DNA of 64,000 nt from Candidatus Krumholzibacteriia bacterium (GTDB lineage Bacteria > Krumholzibacteriota > Krumholzibacteriia > G020349025), in assembly GCA_035649275.1 (NCBI GenBank), contig DASRJW010000009.1, positions 7,022 to 71,021 on the forward strand, written 5' to 3'. Position numbers and translations under genes: made by a program. Below are positions 20,841-28,827 of the stretch, one piece after another; position 1 is the stretch's first letter, and each line of letters starts with the position of its first letter. The notes beneath the pieces were generated by a model. It ran no database searches, was not told the DNA's origin, and saw only the letters and a list, made by a program, of their open reading frames with translations.

Positions 20841-22781
20841 ATGGCCGCTTTTCGTCCCCACGTCTTCGCTTTGTGCCTCGCAACCGCCGGCATCGCGTAC
20901 GCGGATTCCCAGCAGCCCTCCGCTCCCGCGCTCGCGAGCGACACGCCCGACACGTTCGTGACCACCAAGGATGCGTTCGACTTCGTGAGACGCGAGGAAA
21001 TGATCCCCATGCGGGACGGGGTGAAGCTGAAGACCGTCATCCTGATCCCGAAGGGCGCAAAGAACGCGCCGATTCTGCTCACACGCACGCCGTACAACGC
21101 CAGCCGGCGTCTCTCGCGCTCCGAGAGCCCCCGCATGGCGTCTGTTGTGCCGCAGATGGACGACACCGCCGTGGACGCCGGTTACATCATCGCGTACCAA
21201 GACGTACGCGGTAAGCACGGCTCCGAAGGCGATTACGTGATGACACGGCCACTGAAAGGGCCGCTGAACCCGACCGACGTCGATCACGCGACCGACGCCT
21301 ACGACACCATCGACTGGCTCGTGAGGAACATCCCCGAAACCAACGGGCGTGTCGGTACGGTCGGGGGCTCGTACGAGGGCTACACGACCGTGATGTCGGT
21401 CGTGAATCCGCATCCCGCATTGAAAGTCGCCGTGCCGTTCGCGCCCATGGTCGACGGCTGGGTAGGCGATGACTGGTTCCACAACGGTGCGTTTCGGCAG
21501 GACGGAACGCTCGCGTTTATCTACGGCCAGGAAGGGACGCGCAAGAGCGGCGAGACCTGGTGGTCGAGCACGCGCGACACCTATGACGAATACCTCCGCG
21601 CCGGCTCGGCCGGCGCGATGGCCCGATCACGCGGCCTCGATCAGCTCGGCTTCTGGCGCGCACTCGCGACACATCCCGCGTACGACGCGTACTGGCAGAA
21701 CCAGGCCGTCGACAAGATCCTCGCCAAGGAACCGATTACAGTGCCGATGATGATCGTCGCCGGCTTGTTCGATCAGGAGGACATCTACGGCGGCCCGGCG
21801 CTCTTCAAAGCGCTCGCCCGGAACGATCCGACAGGCCAGATGATCCACCTCGTGCTCGGCCCGTGGAATCACGGGCAAGGCCGGCGCGAAGGCCGCGGCA
21901 TTGGGCAGATCCTGTTCGAGGGCGACACCGCGACGTGGTTCCGCCGCACGGTGATGCAGCCGTTCCTCGATCACTACCTGAAGGACAGCCCGAAGCCGGA
22001 CACTCCGCGTGTGCTCGTGTACGAGACCGGCGTGGATCAATGGCATCGCTACGATGCGTGGCCGCGCGTCTGCACGGAGAACTGTCAGGAGCGTTCGCGC
22101 AATCTTTACCTGCTCGCGGACGGTAAAGTCGCTTTCGACAAGCCCGCGGCCACGACCCCAACGAAGTACGACGAGTACATTTCCGATCCCGCCAAGCCTG
22201 TGCCCTACCGCACGCTTCCGACATTGGCTTCCTCGGCGCCGGATGCCAAGTGGGGTGAGTGGCTCGTCGACGATCAGCGCAATGCCGCCGCGCGGCCGGA
22301 CGTGCTCGTCTACGAATCCGAGCCGCTCACGGAGCCCGTGCGTCTCGCAGGCCAGCCAATCGCGAATCTCTTCGCGTCGACGACCGGTACCGACGCGGAC
22401 TGGGTGGTGAAGATCATCGACGTGTGGCCGTCCGAGGATGTCGATCACCCGACGCTCGGCGGCTATCAGTGGATGATCTCGGCGGATATCCTCCGTGGCC
22501 GTTACCGGCAGGACCCTGCGAACCCCAAGCCGCTCGAAGCGAACAAGGTGCTCGAGTACCGCTTGGCGCTGCCACACGTGAGCCACACGTTCCAAAAGGG
22601 CCATCGGATCATGGTGCAGGTTCAATCGACATGGTTCCCGCTCTACGACCGCAACCCGCAGAAGTACGTGCCGAACATCATGTTCGCCAAGCCGGAGGAT
22701 TACGTGAAGGCGACGCACCGCATCTGGCACACGCCCGAGAACGCGAGCTTTATAGAGTTTCCGGTGACGACGGCGCGCTGA
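20841..22781 (+). CDS. CocE/NonD family hydrolase (X-Pro dipeptidyl-peptidase S15 type), secreted
   Basis: A 646-residue alpha/beta-hydrolase with a signal peptide (FALCLATAGIAYA). The nucleophile is Ser177 in VGGSYEGY. The early block VPMRDGVKLKT-like (IPMRDGVKLKTVI) is the family N-terminal strand, followed by YQDVRGKHGSEG with the oxyanion DxRG. The C-terminal third is the S15 jelly-roll domain (HRIMVQVQSTWFPLYDRNP). Such enzymes cleave acyl groups from antibiotics, esters or dipeptides; the substrate here is unknown. GAGGAGAT lies 8 bases before the ATG. The closest analogues are glutaryl-7-ACA acylase-like proteins. Confidence 0.92.
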   Translation: MAAFRPHVFALCLATAGIAYADSQQPSAPALASDTPDTFVTTKDAFDFVRREEMIPMRDGVKLKTVILIPKGAKNAPILLTRTPYNASRRLSRSESPRMASVVPQMDDTAVDAGYIIAYQDVRGKHGSEGDYVMTRPLKGPLNPTDVDHATDAYDTIDWLVRNIPETNGRVGTVGGSYEGYTTVMSVVNPHPALKVAVPFAPMVDGWVGDDWFHNGAFRQDGTLAFIYGQEGTRKSGETWWSSTRDTYDEYLRAGSAGAMARSRGLDQLGFWRALATHPAYDAYWQNQAVDKILAKEPITVPMMIVAGLFDQEDIYGGPALFKALARNDPTGQMIHLVLGPWNHGQGRREGRGIGQILFEGDTATWFRRTVMQPFLDHYLKDSPKPDTPRVLVYETGVDQWHRYDAWPRVCTENCQERSRNLYLLADGKVAFDKPAATTPTKYDEYISDPAKPVPYRTLPTLASSAPDAKWGEWLVDDQRNAAARPDVLVYESEPLTEPVRLAGQPIANLFASTTGTDADWVVKIIDVWPSEDVDHPTLGGYQWMISADILRGRYRQDPANPKPLEANKVLEYRLALPHVSHTFQKGHRIMVQVQSTWFPLYDRNPQKYVPNIMFAKPEDYVKATHRIWHTPENASFIEFPVTTAR

Positions 22782-22818
22782 CGAGCGATGTGTTACGCCT
22801 CACCCATTCTTTACCCTC

Positions 22819-24816
22819 TTACCTTGGGACGGATGTCACCGTCGGTACGGCCTTGTAAACGTACTCGTGCTGTGCGTCGCGCAGTGTCAGCGTCTCCCCG
22901 CCGACGACGAACTCCAATCCGCTGAAGCCGGGGACGATGGTGAGGAACGAGATCGTGCCATCGGGGTTCTGGCGCGACGCCACCTCACTCGACCACTCGC
23001 CGAAGTCGAAACCCGTCGCCGCTCCCGTCTTGTTCACGATGATCTCGCCGACCGCCGGGTTCTCATATCTTGCGGCGAGCTTGCCCGCCTCGGTGGCGTC
23101 GGCAGGAACCGTCAGGAGTTTGCGCTCGGCGGCCATCTCGTCGAAGAACGTTTTCGCGCTTGCCGCGATTTGTCCATCGGCCTCTGCGTTGCCGTCGAAC
23201 AGCACTTCGAGCAGCTTGCGGCGGAACACCGAACGCACGAGCCAGCCAGGATCCCCATTCGTCAGGATCACCGCGCCAACGCCGTGCTCCGGTAACCACA
23301 TCATGTCGCTGTGAAACCCGATCATGTCGCCGCCGTGATGGACGACGGGCGTACCATACTGCGAGTTCACGAACAGACCCATGCCGTAGGTGATGTCCGT
23401 GCCGACCACCACCTGTGGCGCGCGCCGCGCCAACAGTGCTTCCTTCGAGATATAGCGCTTGCCATCCGGCAGTTTGCCCTCACCGAGCTCCATGGCGACG
23501 TACTTCATCATGTCGTTCACTGAGCTCCATGCGCCACCCGCTGGGCGCACCGGCACGATGGACAAATTCGTGCGAGCCTCCGCCAGGGCCGGCTTGCCGT
23601 CGATGTCAGGAGCATGGGCCGTGGCGACGTTGCCCTTCTGCGCCTCAGCATAGTCGTGCGTAGTCGCCTTCATACCGAGCGGATCGAACACCAATTGATT
23701 CATCGCCTTGTCGTACGCCGCACCAAGTTCGAGGTTCGGGAATACGACATGTCCGCCGAGGAACCCGGCGGCCGCGGCCATGGGGTTCGAGTACTGGAAC
23801 AGCTCGCCGAACTTGCTCGTCGGTTGCATCGTCGCGAGCACGGCCATCACCTTCTCGGGTGTGACGCCATCGAATTCGAGTAGCCACTCGAGATCCTGGC
23901 GTGGCATGCCAGTGCACGCACAGATGAGGTGCTTGATCTGGACCTGACTGGTGACGCCGGCGTCCCCGAGCTTGAACGACGGCAGCACCTTCGCCGCCGG
24001 TGTGTCCCAGGCGAGCTTTTTTTCGTCGACCAGCTTGGCGAGCATCAGGGTTGCCATCGCCTTGGTATTCGACGCGATCATGTACCTGGTGTCCGCATCG
24101 ACCTTGGAGGGCTTGCCGAGCTCGCGCACGCCGAAGCCTTCGGCGAGCACCACGCGGCCATTTTGGTAAATACCCACCGACACGCCGGGCACACCGGTGA
24201 GCTTCATCGACGTCTCGACGAACCTCCTGAGCTCCGCCAGGCGCGCATCGTCGAGTACGTTCGCCTTCTTACCGGCGAACGACTCTCGGCTTCGTCCCTT
24301 CGGCAACAGCTTGCCAAGGATCAAACCCACTTGGGCCGCGCGCTTCTCGCCGATGGCCTGCGACATGTCGTAGATCGCCACCGTCCACGTGTCGTTGGCC
24401 CGCCGCACGTCCACACCGACATCGCGTTTCTCGTTGGGCGAAGTCTGGTACGAGTATGCCTTGCGATCGGTCCAGCCATCTTTGTCGGCTATCGGCGTGG
24501 TGACCTTGAGCGGCCACTGCGCGCCGGGCTTGTATGCGCCCCACGCAGCCGCGACTGCGGCGTCAGCGGTCGTGGCGTCCGCCGCGGCCACATCGACGAG
24601 AGCGATGAAAGATCCGCCCTCGGGTGCCTCAAGGATCGTCGCTGGTCCACGCACGACCACCGACCATCCGGCCGGCGCGACGAACGTGTTACCAGCTACA
24701 GTCGTCTTCGGCGTGTCCGCTGTGAGCCGCTCGTCGGCGAGGGCCCATCCACCCCACGCGCCGCCGAGGCCGACGAAAGCGACGAGGAGAATGACGGAGA
24801 CCTTGGGTGCGCGCAT
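22819..24816 (-). CDS. Serine hydrolase, class C beta-lactamase / PBP4* family, exported
   Basis: A 665-residue protein with an N-terminal signal/anchor (VILLVAFVGLGGAWGGWALA). Residues about 40-165 form a separate small domain, seen in some exported serine hydrolases. The beta-lactamase/DD-peptidase domain starts near residue 190. Catalytic Ser249-x-x-Lys252 (SNTK), Tyr342-x-Asn (YSN) and HHGG near residue 490 are all in place. A further domain of about 100 residues closes the protein. It likely acts on peptides or esters in the periplasm; real beta-lactamase activity is uncertain. GGAGGA precedes the ATG. It is convergent with the CocE-type hydrolase, 37 bases apart. Confidence 0.92.
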   Translation of the reverse strand: MRAPKVSVILLVAFVGLGGAWGGWALADERLTADTPKTTVAGNTFVAPAGWSVVVRGPATILEAPEGGSFIALVDVAAADATTADAAVAAAWGAYKPGAQWPLKVTTPIADKDGWTDRKAYSYQTSPNEKRDVGVDVRRANDTWTVAIYDMSQAIGEKRAAQVGLILGKLLPKGRSRESFAGKKANVLDDARLAELRRFVETSMKLTGVPGVSVGIYQNGRVVLAEGFGVRELGKPSKVDADTRYMIASNTKAMATLMLAKLVDEKKLAWDTPAAKVLPSFKLGDAGVTSQVQIKHLICACTGMPRQDLEWLLEFDGVTPEKVMAVLATMQPTSKFGELFQYSNPMAAAAGFLGGHVVFPNLELGAAYDKAMNQLVFDPLGMKATTHDYAEAQKGNVATAHAPDIDGKPALAEARTNLSIVPVRPAGGAWSSVNDMMKYVAMELGEGKLPDGKRYISKEALLARRAPQVVVGTDITYGMGLFVNSQYGTPVVHHGGDMIGFHSDMMWLPEHGVGAVILTNGDPGWLVRSVFRRKLLEVLFDGNAEADGQIAASAKTFFDEMAAERKLLTVPADATEAGKLAARYENPAVGEIIVNKTGAATGFDFGEWSSEVASRQNPDGTISFLTIVPGFSGLEFVVGGETLTLRDAQHEYVYKAVPTVTSVPR

Positions 24817-25890
24817 GGCCGTTCCTCCAGCCCGAGGGGATTATGGACCTCCGCACGGAGCAACTCTTTGTGGACTTGGAACTTACTCAATTCGAAACCT
24901 GTCGTCAACTCGCCGAAGTCCCATCGCTCGGGCGCGCGCGAGCTCGTCTTGTGTGAAGCCCGCGGCATGCAGCTCGCTCTCGATCTCGAAAAAAGGACGG
25001 TTGTCCCAAGTCGGTAGACGGATTCCGATCGCACGACCAGGAACGAAGCATCGTCGATCGTGAGGCGGCGACGTAGGCGCGCTCGAGCCCTGTCGACCTC
25101 AGCCCGAAAGGCAACGCTCTCGGCCGCTACTATTGGAAACTTTTCGATCAGCTCACTCCCCGGGTTTGAATCGGCTCCTGACGCCGCGCAGAGCAACTTC
25201 CGATAGCACGAGACTCACGATGTCCCGCATCCATGACCCTGGATTCGCTCGATCAGTTCCCATTCCGCCAAGCCCCGGCGTGCTCGCCCCGGTCGGGAAT
25301 GTTTGGAAGCGGCGGCGGCCGGCTCGGCGGCTGCGTGGAGCAATTCGAGCGCTCGTTCCTCGTCTAGTGAGGATTCGGACGAGCGCCTCAGACTCCGGCG
25401 CTCATGGCGGAGGGAAGCAACTGGCGGCCCGCGGGGCCCGTCCCCTCCTGCATTCCAGACGCATCATCATGTGCGCGGCACCTTGTATCCACACCAGGCT
25501 GGACCATGAATTGCTTAAGCGGACGGCAAGCCGGGACGGAGTCCACGGTGACACAGGCGCAGATCAGCCTGACTCGCCCGGAGTGCCAGACGTCGGAGAC
25601 GTAAAGCGCGGGCCGCCGGTTCTGCACCTCCTCTCGAATCTATGTAGGAGTACGGAGCCTCGCGATCGCAACAATGCGTGGCCCTTTCCAGCCACCAAGA
25701 AGTCACTTGCTGGCGTGTCCGGTTTCTGCTTTAACACTCCGTTTCAGGGGTGTCTCATGGAACTGCCGCGAAACATATCGCCCCTGGCGTCTGCACTGTG
25801 CCCAGTCCTCGGGCCGGCCCCATCCCGCCTTGCCCGATGGCGGGACCCACCGCTTGGCTGACACGGTTCCCTAATTGAAGGAGGAGCGCG
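24817..25890. other. About 1.07 kb without an intact gene; probable decayed DNA
   Basis: No open frame here has a start with a ribosome-binding site or a recognisable family. On the minus strand, 24890-25110 shows protein-like sequence split over two frames: FRAEVDRARARLRR then, shifted, RLPTWDNRPFFEIESEL and AGFTQDELARARAMGL. That suggests a frameshifted remnant of a small gene. The remainder (25200-25870) looks non-coding, with mixed base composition unlike the flanking genes. Confidence 0.5.
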
Positions 25891-25893
25891 TTG
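25878..25893 (+). promoter_or_regulatory. Strong ribosome-binding site that fixes a TTG start
   Basis: AAGGAGG at 25878-25884 is a near-perfect anti-16S match, 6 bases before TTG at 25891. No ATG or GTG in this frame gives a comparable arrangement, and a signal peptide begins exactly here. Confidence 0.7.
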
Positions 25894-26448
25894 CGTGCTT
25901 CGCTCTTCGCGGTAAAGCTTTCCCTCCTACCCTCTGCGCTGGCGCTGTCTGCCGCCTCGGCCGGCGCCACGACCTTGATCCGGCAAGGGCTGGACCACCT
26001 CACGACCGGTAACGAAACAATCGTCCAAGCAACCGTCCTCGACATCCACAGTTACTGGAACGCCGACCACCAGTTCATCCTCACCGACGTGCGCCTGCGG
26101 CCCTCGCGAATCCTCAAAGGCGAAGCGTCCGGCGACATGATCTGTACCCTCATGGGCGGATCCGTCGGGGATGTGACGACCCTCATCGTCGGCGGGGCGG
26201 ACCTCGCCCCAGGCTCCGAGTACGTGCTGTTCCTGGCCCACGACGATCTTCCAGGCGCCGCGAACCGGCTGACGATCCGCGACCACTCGCAGGGCGTCTT
26301 CGAGATCGTGGGTAGCCGCGCGTTCAGCCAGGCCATCGGCGACCCCCTGCTCCCCGACGAGCACGGGAAAGTCGACGTTCCCGGCGGCGACGATGGTCTC
26401 GATCTGGATGAACTGATCGACCAGGTCCGCTCGCACTCCAACCGCTGA
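25891..26448 (+). CDS. Exported protein of unknown function, partner of the matrixin gene
   Basis: A 185-residue protein starting at TTG, with a signal peptide (FAVKLSLLPSALALSAASAGA). The mature part is beta-rich: ETIVQATVLDIHSYW, FILTDVRLRPSRILKGE, DMICTLMGGSVGD and EYVLFL. This layout recalls small exported proteins that carry an ILKG step and often precede secreted metalloproteases, but I cannot name a family. The last bases overlap a possible ATG of the next frame, and the matrixin start is 17 bases downstream, so the two are co-transcribed. It could be a chaperone, inhibitor or substrate-binding partner of that protease (inference). Confidence 0.75.
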   Translation: MRASLFAVKLSLLPSALALSAASAGATTLIRQGLDHLTTGNETIVQATVLDIHSYWNADHQFILTDVRLRPSRILKGEASGDMICTLMGGSVGDVTTLIVGGADLAPGSEYVLFLAHDDLPGAANRLTIRDHSQGVFEIVGSRAFSQAIGDPLLPDEHGKVDVPGGDDGLDLDELIDQVRSHSNR

Positions 26449-26465
26449 TGTCTAGGAGGGTCACC

Positions 26466-27434
26466 ATGCACAGAATGACCAACCAGCAGGTAACGGCCGC
26501 GGTCGCGTGCGCGTGCGCCGGACTTCTGCTCACATCCAGATCCGAGGCCTTCCGCATGATCCGGAATGCCGGTGTCGGACGCACCTCCTCGGGGTCCACC
26601 GTGCCCTGTAATGACCCCGGCGGTTTCGTACACTGGACGACGTCGTCGGTCGGATGGTCGCTCAACCCCGCCAATCAGGGCAGCAAAGCGGGCGTGGTGG
26701 GAGCGCTCCAGAATGCGATGACCTCTTGGAATCAGGTCACACCGGCGAGTTACACGGTGGTCTATATCGGAACGACCAGCCGCGGGTTCACCACCGATGG
26801 CGTCAACACCGTGATGTGGTCGGTCGGGAACGGTTGCACCGGGGGTTGCCTGGCGATCACTGCCCTTGTCCTGCTATCCGGCCAGGTGATCACCGAAACG
26901 GACATCTCGTTCAACGACGCCGCGACCTGGAACACCAACGGGAGCGACTACGATGTCCAAGCGATTGCGGCCCACGAGTTCGGTCACACCCTGGGCATCC
27001 ACCACACCGAAGTGAAGAAAGCAAGTAACCGGCCCACGATGTATGCCAATTACATCGGCCTCTCCGGCCGGACCCTGGAGAGCGACGACCGCGACGCCCT
27101 GAATTGCTCCTTCAACCGCTATCGGCCCGCCGTTCTTGTGGTGGCTGGAGTGGAAACCGGGAACAAGACCATGGCCACGCTCAGCGCGCGCCCGAACCCG
27201 CATGGCGCCAACCTGCGTTTCCCGCTCATGCACGAGGACCACGTGAGGCTCGATCTCTTCAACGTCGCTGGGCGCCATGTCGCGACCCTGGTGGACACCG
27301 AGATGGGGCCCGGCGAGCACGAGGTGGCATGGGACGGCGCCACGAGTCAGGGCCAGGTCGCGAACGGCGTGTACTTTGCGCGCCTCGCGACGCGCGAAGG
27401 CCGGACCAGCGCCACCGTGATCCTTGCGCGGTAG
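26466..27434 (+). CDS. Matrixin-type zinc metalloprotease with FlgD-like C-terminal domain, secreted
   Basis: A 322-residue protein with a signal peptide (VACACAGLLLTSRSEA). The metzincin zinc motif is complete: His170, Glu171, His174, Gly177 and His180 in HEFGHTLGIHH, followed by the PTMY Met-turn. Cysteines flank the catalytic domain. Residues about 235-322 form a FlgD-like Ig domain (ARPNPHGANLRF, LDLFNVAGRHVATL, GVYFARL), the type used as a type IX-like sorting or anchoring tail. TAGGAGGG lies 7 bases before the ATG at 26466, which is preferred over the overlapping ATG at 26448. It likely degrades extracellular protein. Confidence 0.9.
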   Translation: MHRMTNQQVTAAVACACAGLLLTSRSEAFRMIRNAGVGRTSSGSTVPCNDPGGFVHWTTSSVGWSLNPANQGSKAGVVGALQNAMTSWNQVTPASYTVVYIGTTSRGFTTDGVNTVMWSVGNGCTGGCLAITALVLLSGQVITETDISFNDAATWNTNGSDYDVQAIAAHEFGHTLGIHHTEVKKASNRPTMYANYIGLSGRTLESDDRDALNCSFNRYRPAVLVVAGVETGNKTMATLSARPNPHGANLRFPLMHEDHVRLDLFNVAGRHVATLVDTEMGPGEHEVAWDGATSQGQVANGVYFARLATREGRTSATVILAR

Positions 27435-27786
27435 ACGGGCTGCACAGCAAACGTGGGCGAGGCCCCGATGAGCTGGCCTACGCCGTGTAAGAAAATGAAG
27501 GGGACGCGCCGCCAGCGTAGGCTGCCTTCAGCCCAGGCCGGAGCGCGTCCCCGGTAGCGACGATTCAGCCGAGCCGTACCCAAGACATGCGTGGGACCCT
27601 AGGTGACGACCGGCCCCTGTCTCGTCGCCATTTGTGAAACGGAGCGGCAATCTCCTTCCCCGCGGTTGCTCGAAAGCGACCTAGCCGAGCTCTCAAGGAA
27701 CCGACGTTTGGAGGGGCCGCCGAGGACCGGCATGCCGATGCTCTGTTGCAACGAGCAATCGGCACCTTCGGCGTATCGATTGTCGA
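27435..27786. other. Intergenic stretch with a long inverted repeat, no gene
   Basis: About 350 bases between the convergent matrixin and small exported-protein genes. It contains the inverted repeat at 27500-27552; the remaining open frames lack start signals or recognisable protein. Confidence 0.6.
27500..27552. repeat. Inverted repeat able to form a long hairpin
   Basis: GGGGACGCGC at 27500-27509 pairs perfectly with GCGCGTCCCC at 27543-27552 across a 33-base centre that holds its own small hairpin (GGCT-GCCTTC-AGCC). There is no T-tract on either side. It could be a REP/BIME-type palindrome, a small mobile remnant, or a bidirectional terminator for the converging genes. Confidence 0.6.
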
Positions 27787-28173
27787 TTACTGCGCGCAGG
27801 CCTCAAGGGCCAGTGGCGAGCTCGAGGGCGCGATCCCAATCGGGCCGATGTCGACAACCTGCTGGGGGACGAGCTCGTTGACTACGGCCTTGCCTTGCTT
27901 GTTGGATTGGAAGGTGACGAACGCAACTCCGCCGGTGCAGTCGATGGACCCGGCCAAGGAGATGGTCCCGATGTACTCGGTGTTGGGCGCCAGGTTGTCC
28001 AGGTGGACCTGGATCCGCGTGCTGCTCTGCTGAGGCATGTCATTCAGTCGGGCCTCGCCCGAGACACCCTGGGCTGTAAGCGGTGTGAACGACCTCACCT
28101 CTGGCTTGGCCGCGAGAGCGACGGTGGCAGCAAGAACGACGACCAGAGCCAAAGGCAACGAGAACTTACGCAT
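27787..28173 (-). CDS. Small exported protein of unknown function
   Basis: A 128-residue protein with a clear signal peptide (LPLALVVVLAATVALAA). The mature ~107 residues are beta-rich with two cysteines about 50 residues apart: one in DCTGG, the other in EACAQ at the end. The pattern of RIQVHLDNLAPNTEYIGTI followed by FVTFQSNKQGKAVV superficially resembles CHRD or superoxide-dismutase-like Ig folds, but I would not assign a family. GAGGAG lies upstream of the ATG, and a candidate promoter sits 50 bases further up. Confidence 0.75.
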   Translation of the reverse strand: MRKFSLPLALVVVLAATVALAAKPEVRSFTPLTAQGVSGEARLNDMPQQSSTRIQVHLDNLAPNTEYIGTISLAGSIDCTGGVAFVTFQSNKQGKAVVNELVPQQVVDIGPIGIAPSSSPLALEACAQ

Positions 28174-28827
28174 GACTCACAACTCCTCACCTCATCGGAT
28201 CCGCGCATGCTTGAGTGCACCGATACTAGCAGCGCAGCGAAAGACGTGTAAATCGGGGAATCCACCACACGTACCTTGTGCGTCACCACACACATGAGAA
28301 TCGCGTAAATCACATCGTTACGCGCCTCGCGGTTTTTCAGCACCTGATATCTGTGGTGGGGGATGCCCTGATCTCACATCTCAACGTGAGTAGGAATGGT
28401 GAGTTCGCCTTCGGTCCGTGCAACATTCCTCATGCTTTCCCCACATGTCCCTGGCAACGTGGTGGAAACGCATCGCAAACGGGAAGACCTGGACAGCTTG
28501 CGTGAGGGCCTCGTTCGGCTCCTGCTGGCGAATCCGTTGTGAAGACGTCAGATCGAAAGTCGGTGTCCTCGAGACCGCGACAGCGATTTTCGCAGCCGTC
28601 CCGTTCAACCGCTCCGGTACTCTCTCCGCGCGGAGCGAAACTGACGCTACCGAGGTGACTTACGCTTTTCGTGCGCGTTGGGCGGGCTCTGGAGTGCTTT
28701 CCTCGGGAACTTGGAAGGGTGCCAAGCGGTTCTTCTGGTAGGCGGTCCTTCCGCGTCGACGGCACCTTGACAGGGGGCGGGCCAGGGAGAGAAACGTTCT
28801 TCTCGTGGCGCAAGCTTCACGGCTGCG
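28174..28827. other. Intergenic stretch of about 650 bases, no gene seen
   Basis: The left part (28174-28400) is AT-richer than the flanks and carries the candidate promoter of the small exported gene. The right part lies beyond the stop of the kinase gene. Frames of up to about 127 codons exist on both strands but have no ribosome-binding site, no hydrophobic or motif pattern, and no resemblance to known proteins. Confidence 0.55.
28223..28251 (-). promoter_or_regulatory. Candidate promoter of the small exported-protein gene
   Basis: On the minus strand: TTACAC (4 of 6 to TTGACA), 17-base spacer, TAGTAT (4 of 6 to TATAAT). The start point near 28217 would give a 44-base leader to the ATG at 28173. 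It sits in a locally AT-rich stretch. Confidence 0.4.

Noticed and set aside
22819-24816. Antibiotic-resistance beta-lactamase
   Set aside because: Ser-x-x-Lys, Tyr-x-Asn and HxGG fit the broad class C/PBP4* family, but the large extra domains point to a general exported serine hydrolase; no evidence for resistance.
25133-25861. 242-codon plus-strand frame in the decayed region
   Set aside because: No ribosome-binding site, no domain, irregular composition; more likely chance.
28430-28813. 127-codon minus-strand frame downstream of the kinase gene
   Set aside because: No start signal, no hydrophobic or motif pattern, no family resemblance.
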